DNA of 64,000 nt from Artocarpus heterophyllus. Taxonomy: Eukaryota > Streptophyta > Magnoliopsida > Rosales > Moraceae. The position numbers were made by a program, and so were the translations under genes. Below are positions 10,732 through 24,314 of the stretch, piece after piece; the stretch's first letter is position 1, and every line of letters starts with the position of its first letter. Where the stretch lies: contig CM046350.1 of assembly GCA_025403435.1 (NCBI GenBank), forward strand, positions 8,219,512 through 8,283,511. The letters are read 5' to 3'. Under the pieces are notes generated by a model. It saw only the letters and a list, made by a program, of their open reading frames with translations. It did no database searches and was not told the origin of the DNA.

Positions 10732-13700
10732 AATGTTAACTGTATAAATTAAACAACTCTGACAATCTTTGGAGATTACTCGTGTATCAGCGACCGACGA
10801 TAGTAGTGGTCACTTGAGATTTTACAAACATCTAATAGATTGTTGGTGATAATTTAGTAGATCACTTATCATTGACCATTAAGGGCGATTTCAACAATAG
10901 ATTTTACCGACTTTAATTGCTCTCGTGGAGTGTCAAAAATATAGCCTTTTATTATTATTTTTTTCATTCCTTGTTCATGTAGTTCAACTCTTGAAAGAAC
11001 TAGCAAAACCCTCGTTTGGTAATGTTTTGAAAATTTTTGAAAATATTTTTATGCATTTTTTGAGGCAAAATTTCAAAAACACTCTCAACACAATTATCAA
11101 AAAATTTTCATTTTCTAAAACAAAATCATTTTCACCTATTTTGAAAACACCATCAAATGGACCCATATCTTTTTCTAAAAATCTTTGAAAAAAAATATGT
11201 GCAAAAAGATTTCCCTTTTTAAAGCGAATTTTTAGTAAATGGCCTAATTTTTGTTAAGTAAAAAATAATCCCTTATTAAAAAGTAAAATTACTTATTAAT
11301 TTAATGGTAAACCATTACTTAACTTAATGGTAAATCATTGATTAGGCTAAGTAAATCACTTATTAATATTTATAATCAATGTTAAATCCAAATGGTCAAT
11401 AAATAACCAAATCAATCAACAATTTACAACTAGCATTCCAATTAGTCGGCCCTAGAAAAAGAAAGAGAAAGAGAGAAAAAGAGAGAGCGAGTTAGCCGAA
11501 ATTCCAAGACCAGCTCCTCACATCATTGTACGCTTTTCAATGACGATAGCTGTGTTTGGTGGGGTGGGTTTGTTAGGGCGTATTTGATTCCATTTAGAGG
11601 AAGAAATCCAGACATTGACGGTGGTGGCGTGTGTATTTCACATCCTGCTGTTTGAGATCATCTCGTCGACTTTGCAGCTTGTCCCTAGAAGCGTTCTTCT
11701 TACCCTGATGGTCCTCTTATTGGCTATACTTTCATTAAAAGTTTGCGACAGTCATGCTTTTGATTTTAGTTTTTTATGTTTTAGTCTAATAAAGATAGTC
11801 AATATTTTTGCATAGTTTTAGTGTTTTATTTGTAATAATGGAAATGGTTCTCCTACCATCTGAGTTGGTTTCGGGTCCACCAAATTTAGGCTTGGCAAAT
11901 TAAAAGATTCTTAGTTATGAGTCTATACGAAGATGTTGGTGGCCTACACATTATATGCTCTCGATGGATCAAAGCTTCCATCGGCAATAGTTTGTTTCAA
12001 AAAGAGCCTTATTGTGCTCAAATTGATATCTCGAGGAATCTTACTAATTTCAAGTCTCATCTTACATTGTCTTCTTTTTGCTTCATCGGAATTTATTGAT
12101 GAAATTGGTTTTTATAAGTATCTTGTATTGTGTACCACAATGTCATTTGTGTTATTATTGATGTCCGTAAGACGTTTTAGTTGAATAAAATTTTACCTTA
12201 AAAAAAAATAATTTACAACTAATATCACTTGTTTTTCTTTCTCTCTCTTCTCTATCTTTCTCGTTGTCATTGTCCAGTCGCCATTGCTATTGTCAAGGCC
12301 CTCATGCAGGCGAAGTTGAGGTTCCCTTTCGCACAAAGAAGATCTTGCTGAAGAGATACGGTAGCGTGAGATATGAGAGAAGAAAAAAAAGGAAATAAGC
12401 CATTTAAAATATAACTAAAAACTGATGCTACTTCTAATTTAAGAGTGAAAAAAAAAACATTTATCCAGGAAAGTGGCATGTCGTTTCCTATTAATAATAA
12501 CTACATTTCGTTTACAGAATCCATCGGAATGTCCTCCTAATGAAAGATTCCATTGGAATTTGGAGATGACAATTATGTGTCGTTTGTTTGATGCATAGGT
12601 TCTAAACCATGAAGACAGTTTTTAATCATAAAGACGGTTGAAACTGATGTTTGATGGAATAATAACTAAGACCCAAAATCAAAATTTTGTCCTCCCCTTA
12701 AGTTTAGGGGGTTTTGAACTATTTTCTATAGCAAAACCATTATCAAAACCACACAGTTCCACATGAGCTTCACGGTTTTGCTTTTGGACTTTATCTCAAA
12801 AGGTCTCATGCCATTTGAAGGTGGTGTCATCACTTATAAACTATTATCTACGATCATTTTTAGACAATGTAGAACTGTATAACCCGCCTGTTTTTTTGGC
12901 CCTCTTCATCTCAAAGAATTATGGCCGTCACAAAGACACAAATAACTCCTTTTTGCGTCGCTTCAACCCCATCAGTTACCACGAATTGTGCATCCTTTTC
13001 CCTCCAGTTTTGTAACAATAATAATAATAATAATAAGGAATTATCATCATCGTCATCATCAACAAGACCGTTGTCCTTGTAATCTTGTCGATAGAATAGT
13101 GCATGCTTATTTCATGCTTCCTCTCCTAATACGTCAACACGTATTCCATTTCCACCACGAGAATACACTTTTTACGAATATATCAAAGATTTGATTCACA
13201 AATCCACAGGGAACGTCTACTAGAGAAGAAACCACGACAAAACGTTAAAAACTTTTCAAAGATTACAATCCCATCTCCAATGAAATAATCAAAACCAACT
13301 TTAATAATATCTTCATATCATTCATTATACTTCTTTTGCAATCATTCTCAACGGCATGGCAGGCAAACCGTTGTTTCAGAATCACTATTGCAATGAAAAA
13401 AAAAAAAAAAAATCCCCCAAAGGGCCACTAAGAATTTCAAAAGGGTCACCCAGAAAAATTACTTTTTCTAGGAAAATACACGTTTGCGAATTTTGTCTTT
13501 AGTTCTTTGGGATCCCTAAATTCTTTCCTATTGTGTCGACCAAAACTATTACGGTATACATATTCTTTAGCAATCATTGAGGTTTGTTTTCTTCCTACCT
13601 AAATTTTCGCTATTTTCAACTGCGGATAATTGTAACGTTAATAATGTTGTTATAGATGTTGAAAAACAAGGAAAGTAATCAAATAATTATACGCAACCGA

Positions 13701-14289
13701 CACAATTATTAAGGTGGGAAAGAAGAGTGCATTATCCTGAGGAGTTGTAGCTCAATATGGGGGGCCATTTCCTGAAAATCGACACACGGCCGTGGCAGTG
13801 AAGTCTCTTGACGACATTGACATAAAATCGGTGTCAAAAAAGTCGTTAAACAAGTTCACAAGTAAGAGCAGGAATTTCGTTTTCCTTAAAAAAAGCAAGA
13901 ATTTAGTGAAAAGTAAATAAATACAAGCGAGTCTGATTTTGTTTGAACTGATTTTTTTTTTGGTTGTTTTTGATTGTGTTTCCACACATCTTCAAATATT
14001 ATAAAAACACTTTCGGTACCATTTTTTTTTTAAAAAAAATATTTTCCTAAACCAAACAATTTTAAAAAGTGAACGGCAAGAGAACGGCAAAGGCGGTACA
14101 AAAGAAGTTCGGAGAAAAAGAGAAACAAGTGGTATATGATTTAACACCTTACCCAACTTGTCATATAATTTGTCATCGTGTCTTCTGCTTTGAAGCACCC
14201 AAAGAGAAGAATCTGTTTGGACAAACGCTTTTCTCTTTCTTTTTATTTTTTAACATCAGTTCTGGTTCGAGGACATGCGATGCACGTGT
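10732..14289. other. intergenic region, no gene seen
   Basis: Contains one MITE-like inverted repeat (11009-11163), a GA-rich stretch near 11458-11492, an AAT microsatellite near 13018-13037 and several A/T runs. Open frames are short and show no family features. Confidence 0.55.
11009..11163. mobile_element. MITE-like inverted repeat
   Basis: The left arm (ccctcgtttggtaatgtttt) and the reverse complement of the right arm (gggtccatttgatggtgttt) are alike over about 25 bp and enclose an AT-rich core. No clear target-site duplication was seen, so the boundary is approximate. Confidence 0.45.
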
Positions 14290-15800
14290 TAAGTTGTAAT
14301 TGAAGTTTTTATAACATAGATTATGAATAAAAAATGAATGGGAAGAAAATTTTTTTTAGAGATTCAATAAGAAAATGTTACACAAATAACCTCTAAAGAT
14401 ATACATAATTGTTTTATTTGGGCAGTCAACATTTACTTTTGGGCTTAACCATCTCAATATTTATGAAATATACAGTTTAGATCTAATTAAAAAAGTAATA
14501 ATTTTTGGCACAGGTATATTGGGTAGGGTTTTATGAGAAATAAAATAGTAAAAAAACAAATAAATCAAAAAATATTCTTTTTAAGGAAATGTAACACAAT
14601 TTAATATTTATTTCAAATATATATTCTTTTAAGATATGTTTCAAAATTATTTTTTATTACGTTATATATATTTTTAAATTCTTACGACATATGTCATGTT
14701 AATTTATGTCTGGTAATAAATAGTTTAACAATGATGGAGTCAAAAGTATATACTTCATTAATCAAGTAAAGTTTTGATTTAGTTCTTCAAACTAGATAAA
14801 CCCAAAGATATTAAGACACACAAACAAATTTGACTATGATAGGAATAAAAGGAGCTAGCTACAATACAAAAGTAAGAATTAATCACAAAAAGATATTAAG
14901 ACACACATAAATCTCGAGATTATTTTAGAGAGGTAGTTGATATAAGAGGTTTAAAAAATTTATGATAAAGATGAATAAAGTTAAATGGAGAGAAAATTAC
15001 AAAGAAACCAAATGGGAAAAGACAGGAGAACAATGGAACTAAGAGATTATAGTGGACACATGGAGCAAAAAAAAAAAAAAAGAAAGAAGAAAAAAGTAAA
15101 ACAACGAAAAAGTAAGAAATAGGAAAAAATAAATAAAGCACCGAATGTAAAAAAAAAAAAAAGTAAACAAATAGGGTTTAAAGGGGGGAAATGCATATTA
15201 TTGTAGAACACTAAATAAGTGAAAAGGGGAAAAAAAGTAAAGACCTTGAAAAGAAAGAAAGAGAAAAAATATCAAAAAATTAAAGAGGCAAAAAATAAAC
15301 ATTGGTTGCAAGAGACAATGTTAGATAAATAGAGTTTAAAAAAGAAAAAACAAAACACTAAAATGATGGAATTAAAAAAGAAGAAGAAGATTGAAAAATG
15401 AGACTATGATAGATAATTAAACACCAAAAAATAAAAAGAAAAAAAGAAAAAGGTAAAAAAAAGATTAATAAACTAAAAGAAAGAAAAAAATGAAACACCA
15501 ACAAATAAAAGAAAAAAGAAAAAAATAAAAGGTAAAAAGGGATTAATAAAATAAAAGAAAGGAAAAAAAAGGTAGAGCACATATGGGTAAAAGTACTAAG
15601 AAACAAATAAAAAAGGATGAGAAGCAAAAGGAAAAGAATTGAAATTCTTAATTAAGGCAAAAGAAAAAGGAAAAAAGCCCAAAAAGTAAAAAACAAAAAA
15701 ACAAAAAAACAAAAAAATAGAAAACAAAAACAAAACCAAAACAATTCGTTTTAGACAACCAAAAAATAAACAGTGCATCTACTCTTTTATTATAGTTAAG
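14290..15800. repeat. A-rich dispersed repeat, copy A
   Basis: Shares a non-trivial order of sequence blocks with 19078-20320. It begins ataacatagattatgaata, then has an acaaataacctctaaag block, then hundreds of bases of A-rich low complexity, and ends with a gttttagacaacc...gtgcat...actctttta block. No coding capacity is visible. The long minus-strand frames are poly-Phe/Leu artefacts of the A-rich sequence. The element class is unknown. Confidence 0.6.
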
Positions 15801-16739
15801 GATTAAGGATGTTTATTTGCTTGATATCTCGAGACTTGAGGTTTATGAAGACTATGGCTGTCATGGACTCTCCAATAAGAAGCAAATAGATTAGCAAAAC
15901 AAATTAATATATAAATAAATATGGGCAATATTTACGGTGGAGAAGATAATTTTAACAGTCTGATTTGTGACTGACTATATTAAAAATTTACGATGCACGA
16001 CACATAACTGTTTCCAATTACAAATTAAACAGTTAAAATTTTAATTCAATGACTAAAACATATGCCCCATCAATAAAGCAAAAGTGCATTTTCCGAATTC
16101 GGAATTCCTATATATAAGTTATGACAACAGCAGTATTGATGTGATATTATTGCTTACACAATTGCATGACTTTTATAAAATAAGAGAAACAATATATGTT
16201 TTCTCTTTTCAGAGTCCATAATTTGATTTTTGGGATTTAAAAGGGGAAGAAGAGCATGGTTTTCTGAGATGAAAACAATAATTGCGATATGATAAGAAAG
16301 TCACAATCTAAGGTGCTTAACGAATAAAGTAAAGCACATAGGAAATAGGGACTTGGTACTTGAGAATCACGTGGGAAAATATTACTTTTAGGATCACCTA
16401 ACAGAGGAAAAACTGTATGACAATAAATGATTGGCCATCCTCTTGCCACCTTTTTCTTTCTTCTCATAATTAAGTATATTCCGAAAAGATTCAAAGCCCA
16501 TTTCATCTTTAAAGCACTATGTTCCTTTCCTTTCTCTACTTTAAGAACATGGTACATACAAAACGTGAGGCATGCACCCAAGCTAGTAAACCACTTTCTA
16601 TGTTGAGCTTGATGGAATTGCATGTTCATTGGTTTTCTCTTATTCCAAGCGTAGGGTCTCCATGTTTAACTAAAAGGATATATATATATATATATATATA
16701 TAGGGGTTGGAACAAAAGGAAGAGAGATTATGCAAAAAG
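15801..16739. other. intergenic region, no gene seen
   Basis: AT-rich sequence with a (TA)n microsatellite at about 16679-16702. One minus-strand frame (16629-16237) shows no recognisable family. Confidence 0.5.
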
Positions 16740-16860
16740 ACCAAAAAATGGACCAAAGATCACGCCCAGGAGGAATTGAACCCACAACCACCTGATTAAA
16801 AACAAGACGTCTTATCCCTTAGGCGATGAGCGCTAGGTGGAGCACAGCCCCATGGTAAAT
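16740..16860 (-). repeat. tRNA-like SINE fragment
   Basis: On the minus strand the sequence reads GCTCATCGCCTAAGGGATAA, then GTGGGTTCAATTCCTCC. These resemble the A and B boxes of a tRNA-type Pol III promoter at about tRNA spacing. It lacks a good cloverleaf, so it is more likely a tRNA-derived repeat than a working tRNA. Confidence 0.45.
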
Positions 16861-16879
16861 ATAAATAACAACGTGCAAA

Positions 16880-17580
16880 GTGTAGCAACGACCAATCGTG
16901 TTGGCATAGTGGTAAAGGAACCTATCTGAAGACTTTGTTTCTGGGTTTGAGTGCTGCCGAATGTAAAAAGTCTAACCTATCAGTTGGTAGTATAAACTAT
17001 GCTTCCAATATAAACTCTTAAAGTTCATGGTTCATTAAATGATAGGCCTAAGGACAGGGTCCATTATCATTCCATTGAGAGTCTCACTCTTACCGTAAGA
17101 TATAAATAACAATGTGAAAAAGTCTAAAAAAAGTGTAACAACCACTAGTGGTGGTAGCATAGTGGTGAACAAAAAGTCTGGCCTATCAGTTGGTAGCATA
17201 AACCATGCCTCCAATATAAACTCTTGAAGCTCATGGTTCATTAAATGATGAAGGCTCAAGGACAGGGTTCTTTATCATTCCATCGATGGTCTCATTGTTA
17301 CTGTAAAATATACAAAACAATGTGAAAAAGTCTAAAAAAAGTATAGCAACCACTAATGGTGATAGCATAGTGGTAAAGGAGGCTATTGAGAGCTTTGTTT
17401 CTACCAAGTCATGGATTCAAGTGTTGCCGAACACAAAAAGTCTGGCCCATCAGTTGGTAGCATAGACTATGCCTCTAATTTAAACTCTTGAAGCTCATAG
17501 TGTGTTAAATGATGAAAGCCCAAGAATAGGGTCCTCTGTCATTCCATAGATGATCTCACTATTACCGTAAGCGAGAGCCG
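16880..17580 (+). repeat. three tandem copies of a tRNA-derived, SINE-like unit
   Basis: Three imperfect copies begin near 16880, 17134 and 17340. Each has a head like caaccactagtggtg and tagcatagtggtaaagg (A-box-like). Copies 1 and 3 then have a B-box-like ggattcaagtg or gggtttgagtg, which copy 2 has lost in a deletion of about 50 bp. The shared body is cagttggtag, ctcttgaagctcatgg and acagggtcc. The tRNA-like head makes a Pol III SINE origin likely; the tandem arrangement is unusual for a SINE. No coding potential. Confidence 0.6.
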
Positions 17581-19077
17581 CATATTCATTCTACAAGAGT
17601 ACGAAGATACCATCGATTCTTTTTTTCTTACCAAAAAAGAAACAAATGTAACAATGCAAAGCAAACGACTACATTATTTCAATATATATACATATATATA
17701 TTATTTGTTATGGGAGTTACTTATACACTGACTAATTAACAGTTTGTCACTGTAGCTACTGTTTCTTCCAACTTTAATGTCTTCTGAAAGACACACACGT
17801 GCGTCAAAATGGACTGATCAATGAATGCCGCCAATGATGCTCAATCGTTGCAAAAATATAGATCTAGCTTTAACTAAAAAAAAGTTTTAAGAATTCTTGT
17901 AGATACTTGTGTTCATATTTGAATAAACTATTTTTACCCAACAAATCAGCTATAATGTTCCCTTGGAATATTAATTGGTAGAATTATTAAGAACACTAAG
18001 CCAGCGAAGAGGGAAGAATCAGTGGGACTGACTGCAATGATGAGACATCACAAATCGGTCGAAACTTGAATGTATAGATATATACCTGTGGGAAATAAAC
18101 AAAAGGTAATTGACCATAACACAATGAACCTTCTGCTTAATTGTGAGTGGATACTGGATATACTGGATAGAGAGGGAGTGGGAAGGAGCGTATATTTACC
18201 TATCAACTATAAATTCTATTCCATTTTTTTTCTTTTAGATAATATAAAATGATCAACTAATTAATTGATTGATATATGAACTTGGATTTCTTTTTATCCA
18301 AAATTAATTATTAACTATCTCTCTCTTTCTCTAGGAATATACATATATATATATATATTCTTTGAAATGGTGTAATATTCGGATCATAGAATAACATGAA
18401 AAGGAAAAGGAAAAAAAAAAAAAAAAGACAGACATTTGACCTTCTGATCATGGGAGCAAACCAAGATGTTGACCTTCGTTAATTGGAACATGTGTCTCCA
18501 ATAAAAAAAAGAGAATGACATGAATCAATACAGTGCAAAAAATAATAATAATAATTTATCACTACACGTAATAACAAAAACCTGTCAACGGAAACTGATC
18601 CTTAAAAAAGTGATATTCTGAAAGAGAATAAATAATAAAAAAATACGATGCTGCAAGTTACTGATAATGGGATGATTAAATATTAATCTATTCTGCTTCT
18701 TTCAATAATTTCATTTAATATTCTCGTCACTTTTGTCAACATGGGCAAAAAAAAAGTCTTGTTTCTTATTACGTACGTAAGAAGTAAGGATAACGGGACA
18801 AAAATACAGTTTAAAATTAAGATCGCCAAGCTGCAGATCATAAATTGATCATATACTTAATTAATAATCAATCTTGTCAATATAAAAAGATTAATTTATG
18901 CATTTCAACTTCGCCACAAATAAATAAATAAATAACACAAGGCCGGCCATGGGTTTCACATGATGCTGACTTCATCATGCATGTGACCAAGATGATTCCA
19001 ATCCTCAACTAGTGAATGCTATATTATTCAAGTATTTAATAATTCCTAGTTGAGGTAGCTGCATAAATAAGGAAAGT
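17581..19077. other. intergenic region, no gene seen
   Basis: AT-rich, with (AT)n tracts near 17687-17701 and 18341-18358, an A-run near 18410 and an ATA repeat near 18540-18555. No supported gene. Confidence 0.55.
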
Positions 19078-20320
19078 TTTTTGTAACGTAGATCATGAAT
19101 AAGAATAAAAAGCTATACAAATAATCCCTAAAGTATGTAATTGTTTTATTTTGGCTATTGATATTCATTTTTCAAGGTCTAATTGTCTCAAGATTTATAA
19201 AAAATATATTGTTTATATCGCTCAACTAATGAATATTTTACTTTTAAACAAAATATAGCATGTGTACACGTGTCATAGGCTAGAGAAAAAATATATATTC
19301 TTCAAAAGAAAAATATATTAGACTTGTGAATAATCTTTTTTTTAATGAAATATGTTTTTTTTTTCTTTTAAAATATTTTTATAGCTGATTTTTTTTTTAC
19401 TTCATCTTTTTAAAATTCTCATCTCTGATTATTGTGTGAGATGTTGTATGAAAGTAGATATTTTATTAATTAAAGAATCACAACTGCTATTTCATTAACT
19501 GAGTAAAATTTGGATTTAGTTTTTTAATTTAAAGAAATCAAAAAACATTGACACATGCACAGGTACGTATATTTGACCATGAAATGAAAGAAAAAAATTA
19601 TCATAATAAAAGTTAAAATTGATCACAACAAGAATATTATTTCATAATGAGAGTTAAGATTGTTGGTTTAAAAAATCTATAATAGAGACCAATAAAGTTA
19701 AAATAGAGAAAATGAAAGACGAACATAAACAAAAAAACGTAGGAGAATATTAGGGGTAAAAGATTACAGTTTACAAATAGAACCAAAAAAAGATAGAAAA
19801 AAGAAAAAAGTGAAATAACCTTTCGTTTGGCATATCAGTTCGAATTCACCAATTTGAACTGTCTGCAATATAAAGCTCTTAATTGCTATAGTATAAAACA
19901 AAAAGCAGCTATAATATAAAGCTTTTACATGTTACAGTTTTTGAACTCATTTCTCTAATTGAAACTAGGTTTGCCAAATACACTATAAAAAGAAATAAAG
20001 ATAAAAAAAAGGATAAAGCACTTAAAAAATAAAAAGATTAAGTATAAGTAAACCATCATTCGGAAGAGACAATGGAAAATAAATAGATTAAAAATTAGGT
20101 AAGACCCTAAAATGGCGGAGTTAAAATAGTATTCAAATGGAAGGAAAATAGTAAAAGAAAAGCGAAGAAAAATGGTAAAAGATAAAAGTTCCAAAAAATA
20201 ATAATAAAAAAGAAAATAAAGGAAAAAAAAAAAAAAAAGAGAACAAAACGCAAGCGTTTTAGACACTAAAGAATGAATAGTGCACGTCATATGCACTCTT
20301 TTATATATGTTGGATATAAT
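19078..20320. repeat. A-rich dispersed repeat, copy B
   Basis: Matches copy A at 14290-15800 in block order. It has taacgtagatcatgaataag, then acaaataatccctaaag, then an A-rich stretch, then gttttagacac, gtgcac and gcactctttta. It is interrupted by a MITE-like insert at about 19824-19982. No gene. Confidence 0.6.
19824..19982. mobile_element. MITE inserted in A-rich repeat copy B
   Basis: The left end cgtttggcatatcagttc and the reverse complement of the right end (tgtatttggcaaacctagtt) form a short terminal inverted repeat. The core has aaagctcttaattgctatag, a phrase also present near 29822 and partly near 23970. Copy A of the A-rich repeat lacks this segment. Target-site duplication was not resolved. 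Confidence 0.5.
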
Positions 20321-20499
20321 AGAAACGAAAAAAGGGCTGACTTGAAGACAATAAACGGAATGGGACGAACTAGTGTTAAAATTTAACCTGCTGGTTAAAA
20401 TTTGTGATTTCAACATGAAGAGCAATTGCTACAGTCCTTATTAATGAGAAATGAAGAACAATTACTACAGTCCTCATTAATGAGACACTTTCAATATAT

Positions 20500-20662
20500 A
20501 TCAAGATGGTTATTATTATTTTTTTTTTGATACAAGGAGAGGGGAAATGCCATAAACATTTGAATGAGGATAAGTGTGACTCGAACCCCCAATCGATGGT
20601 TGAGATGGAGAGACTTACAACTAATTAAACCGCCCTCACTTGTCATCAAGATAGTTAATTAT
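20500..20662 (-). mobile_element. SINE with A-tail and target-site duplication
   Basis: On the minus strand the body (about 20643 down to 20521) contains a B-box-like GGGGGTTCGAGTC and a conserved tail GGCATTTCCCCTCTCC, and ends in an A-run (tttttttttt on the plus strand at 20518-20528). Flanks match as an imperfect duplication: atcaagatggttattatt (20500) versus atcaagatagttaattatt (20644). This is the layout of a tRNA-derived plant SINE. Confidence 0.65.
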
Positions 20663-23600
20663 TAAATTAATAATTGATAATCATTATGATTAGTCCCCTG
20701 AACAAAAATAAATATTCTATGTATCTTTTGATTTTTAATGCCTTTTATGTATTTTTCTTTTCTTTTTGTCTGAAATAAAGTCGTTTGTAAATTTTGATAA
20801 AGATTATCACTGAAAACTTGAAAAGAGATCCATTATATGTGATTGCAATGCATCAATGGTTTGATCGACATTAATGTGGGTCTCGAATCAACCTATTTTG
20901 ATAAATAGTACAGTGCTACAAAAGGCATGTAATTCGTGGTAACAAATTCTGAACTGTCACACTTACCCAGCTGCAAATTTTGTCTTTGGAAACAACATCT
21001 GACATACGTGGCCAACATAACACCCCCAAAAAAAGTTGTTAGAATTGTCGAAATAAGTGTGTAATGCGTCACTGTCTACAAAAGTATTTAAAAGTATACA
21101 AGCAATAATGCGTCACTGTCGTCCAAAGGTAAACCCATATACTTTAGCCCTATAGTTCATGAAATTGATTGTTTATCTAACATACACATTCGCAAAGTAT
21201 ATTATTGGGTTAAATTTTTTATAGCATTAGAAAAAAAAAAGGCGATAAAGAAGCATTGATTTTGATTATTTTCTTTAGTGTTACTACAATCATCACAAGT
21301 ATTATCATAATACTAGTAATTACAAAATGCACTACCATAACGCTGCACTTAATATAATATATGCTAGAAGAATTTGGAGCAGCAATGACACAAAACAAAA
21401 GAAATCAAAACAAGTGTTTCTTTTAAGTTTTAACATACATTTTCATTAAATGAGTGGCACGTGGATTGACTCAAACCCGACACAAAAATTTTTATCGACA
21501 CGAACACAACCTAAATTAACACCAAGAAACAATGAACCCACTAGAGTTTTTTTTTCCCCTTTTCTTGATGTATAAAGAAACAAAGAAGACTTGGAGTGTG
21601 GTTGTGATTCAGTGCTTTATAGATAGGGCACCTAGCTTGTTTTGTAAAATATGTAAGCAAGGAGCTAGGTCTAAATTCTCTAGACCATGAGTAGTACTGC
21701 AGTTGGATTTGTACCAATATTGAACATTCTTACAAGTAAATTGGCCAGAAGACTTTTTTTTTTAATCTCTTTGTTAATGTCTGAGGTTATCCAAATGCAA
21801 ATTAAATATTTGAGTTTGGTATTAGACCTCATATTGTCCCAAACGGTCGATTTGATGTAGGAACCGATTTATGCCAGATAGTTACATCTAATTCTAACAC
21901 TTGTTGTTCAAATCTCTCCATCTTCTTATATATAGAAATTTTAAGATTTGACTCAACAGGTGAGATATTTTATTTCTGTTCTTAGTTACTAAAGATACGT
22001 CTGGCCGTATGCTATCTGGTTGAAGAGATTTTTGTATGGATGAAAGTGCTTCCCTGCATGTATATGTGTATATTTATCGTTAATTTGGAGTTTGAGTATG
22101 AATTCTATCCTTAATATGGAGGTATCTCGATCTAAAATTACTGTAGATTATAACTTATAACCCTTAATAAACGAAATATACAATTAATATTTAGAATTGG
22201 GAAAAAATGGGTGTGCATATGTGGAATAGATTTTCCACTTAAAAATGTGTTTGGTATGGTCGCATGTGGTGTGACATTTTTTTAATATTCAAAAAAAAGC
22301 TTATGTCAACTATAATTAGAAGATTTCAAATTCTGATTTCTTCAAAATAAGAATCACCGACCTTCTATATTTAACTTTCGTTTAATATATACCTGCAAGT
22401 TGATATTATCTTCTTGACTTTAAAAAAAAAAAGAAAAAAAAAAGAGATGCTTTCGCTAGTCATGCACCAGAGCGTGTATGGCATCACCATCGTATTGGAA
22501 AATTACTTGTGTTCAAAAACACATGATAGTGGGTAATTGAAAATTTTGATCCGAATATTGACAAAGCAAAATAGAAAGATAAAAGTATCACGACAACGTG
22601 CTAACGATAACATGGAAAGTTGACAAGTGAAAACAAAAAACAACTACCTTTTTCATTGGTTTAAAACAAGAAAACACACAAAGGAGAAAAAAAAAAAGTG
22701 TTGATTAAGCAACACGTTTCTTTTTATTTCGTTTTTCATTGGAGAAAATGGCTTAACTGCTTGGATTTTACAATGGGGTTTGTTTAACTTTCGACAATAT
22801 GTTAATTTTTTTTAGTCTTTTCATTGGAATATAAATCATATAATATGTATTAGCTAGTATAGTTCGAAATAAAAAATGATAATAATTTGGACCATGTCCA
22901 AAGAAAAAAGCAATCATGATTTTTAAAGTATGAATGAAAATGTTACACTTGGACACTACTTAGCCAAAACCCATGTTGAAGGAGACATTTAAAAGTGTTC
23001 GGTGAGAAACATGGGCAAATGGGGGTTGGCTTTATCTTTTCCCTTGGAAAGTTCTTGATCCAAATGGCATTCAAGGTGGTACGATTTGTCCCACTTTGTA
23101 TTGTCCTCACGTATATGCATATGGAGTCACTTGGATTGGAAGTACTCCAACGGTACACAAATAATACGACGACAATATTTGAATTTCTTTTTATTGTTCC
23201 AACGGTTCGTTTTGCAATTTCGCTTTCATACAATGGAACCTGGCCGAAGAAACGATTAAAAATGAAAAACGCGACAATGATTAACATCATAATTATTCCT
23301 TTTTGGAAAGGGTTAACGTCATAATTATGGTAATAATTAAGCAATAATTTTTTAACTAGGTAAAAAAATAAGCAATTCGGTTTGCGTACGTAAGATTTCT
23401 CATATTACTAGTTTTTTTTTTTTTTTTGGGTAAGTAAGAATTGAAGAGATTGATTAAGTTCACAAGTGGAATCCACTTGGAAAGGCAATGTGAGATAAAA
23501 CTTGCAGAGCCCACAATATTAGCCAACCTTTTTCTTTCCATATTTTTCTTTTTCTTGGGGATATTACTAGAACCAGTGGCGCTATACACTATACATGTGT

Positions 23601-24314
23601 GTACATAGATTTTTATATACAGATATATGAGCTCAAATCCACGGGTTCCAATTTTTTGTTTGTTTGTTTCTTTTGTTTGAAGGGGTAGCTAGGATTCCTT
23701 GCTTATTCAACAGCCACAAGGACACAAAAAAGCCATATGGGCAACTAAAAATTGAGCAAATAAATGACTCAAAAGATGGGACAACCACAGGACATAAGTG
23801 ATCGTTTGCAAGTTGTAAGCTATTATTGTCACATAAAACGAGCTTGACCATGTGCCTAACCTACTATTTATCTTTTCTGCTTTTTTTTGGCTTTGAGTGC
23901 TGCTAAATTATATAAATCGACCTTTACTAACAGTGACATGTTTGTTTGGCAACGTCCATCTTATTAGTTTTAATTGCTATAGTATAAAAAAAAATACTAT
24001 AATGTATAATTCTCATATATTACAGTATTTTAGTTTCAACTACATACTTTTAACAAGGTTTATACACTCATTAGATATGATTTACAACATTCAACAAGTT
24101 AGCAAATAATTCATTACAAATTAAAGGAATAAAAAGGAAGAAACGAAATAAATGTACTAGTGCTAAATATTATGCACTGAATTTATAATTCATCATTATG
24201 ACATGTATTTATCAATCAAGGGGCTAGCTATAGATTAATGATCAGATGATGAGAAGAACAAAAAGAGAAGAAAAGAAAAGAAAAGCACACACACCCCAAT
24301 TATAAGCAATATTT
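20663..24314. other. intergenic region, no gene seen
   Basis: AT-rich with many A/T runs. 21465-21530 has a cccgacac...cgacacgaacac phrase typical of a degenerate plant repeat. 22943-23344 is open on both strands but shows no protein family. 23930-24070 holds a MITE-related segment (tgtttggca, attgctatagtataaaa). Confidence 0.5.

Noticed and set aside
14920..15778. Several minus-strand open frames rich in Phe, Leu and Ser
   Set aside because: They lie in A-rich low-complexity sequence on the plus strand; the protein composition is a product of that and no family motif appears.
16740..16860. A functional tRNA gene
   Set aside because: A- and B-box-like sequence is present, but the arms do not form a good cloverleaf and there is no proper acceptor stem.
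22943..23344. Open frames on both strands over about 300 bp
   Set aside because: Neither product resembles a family, and overlap on opposite strands suggests chance openness.
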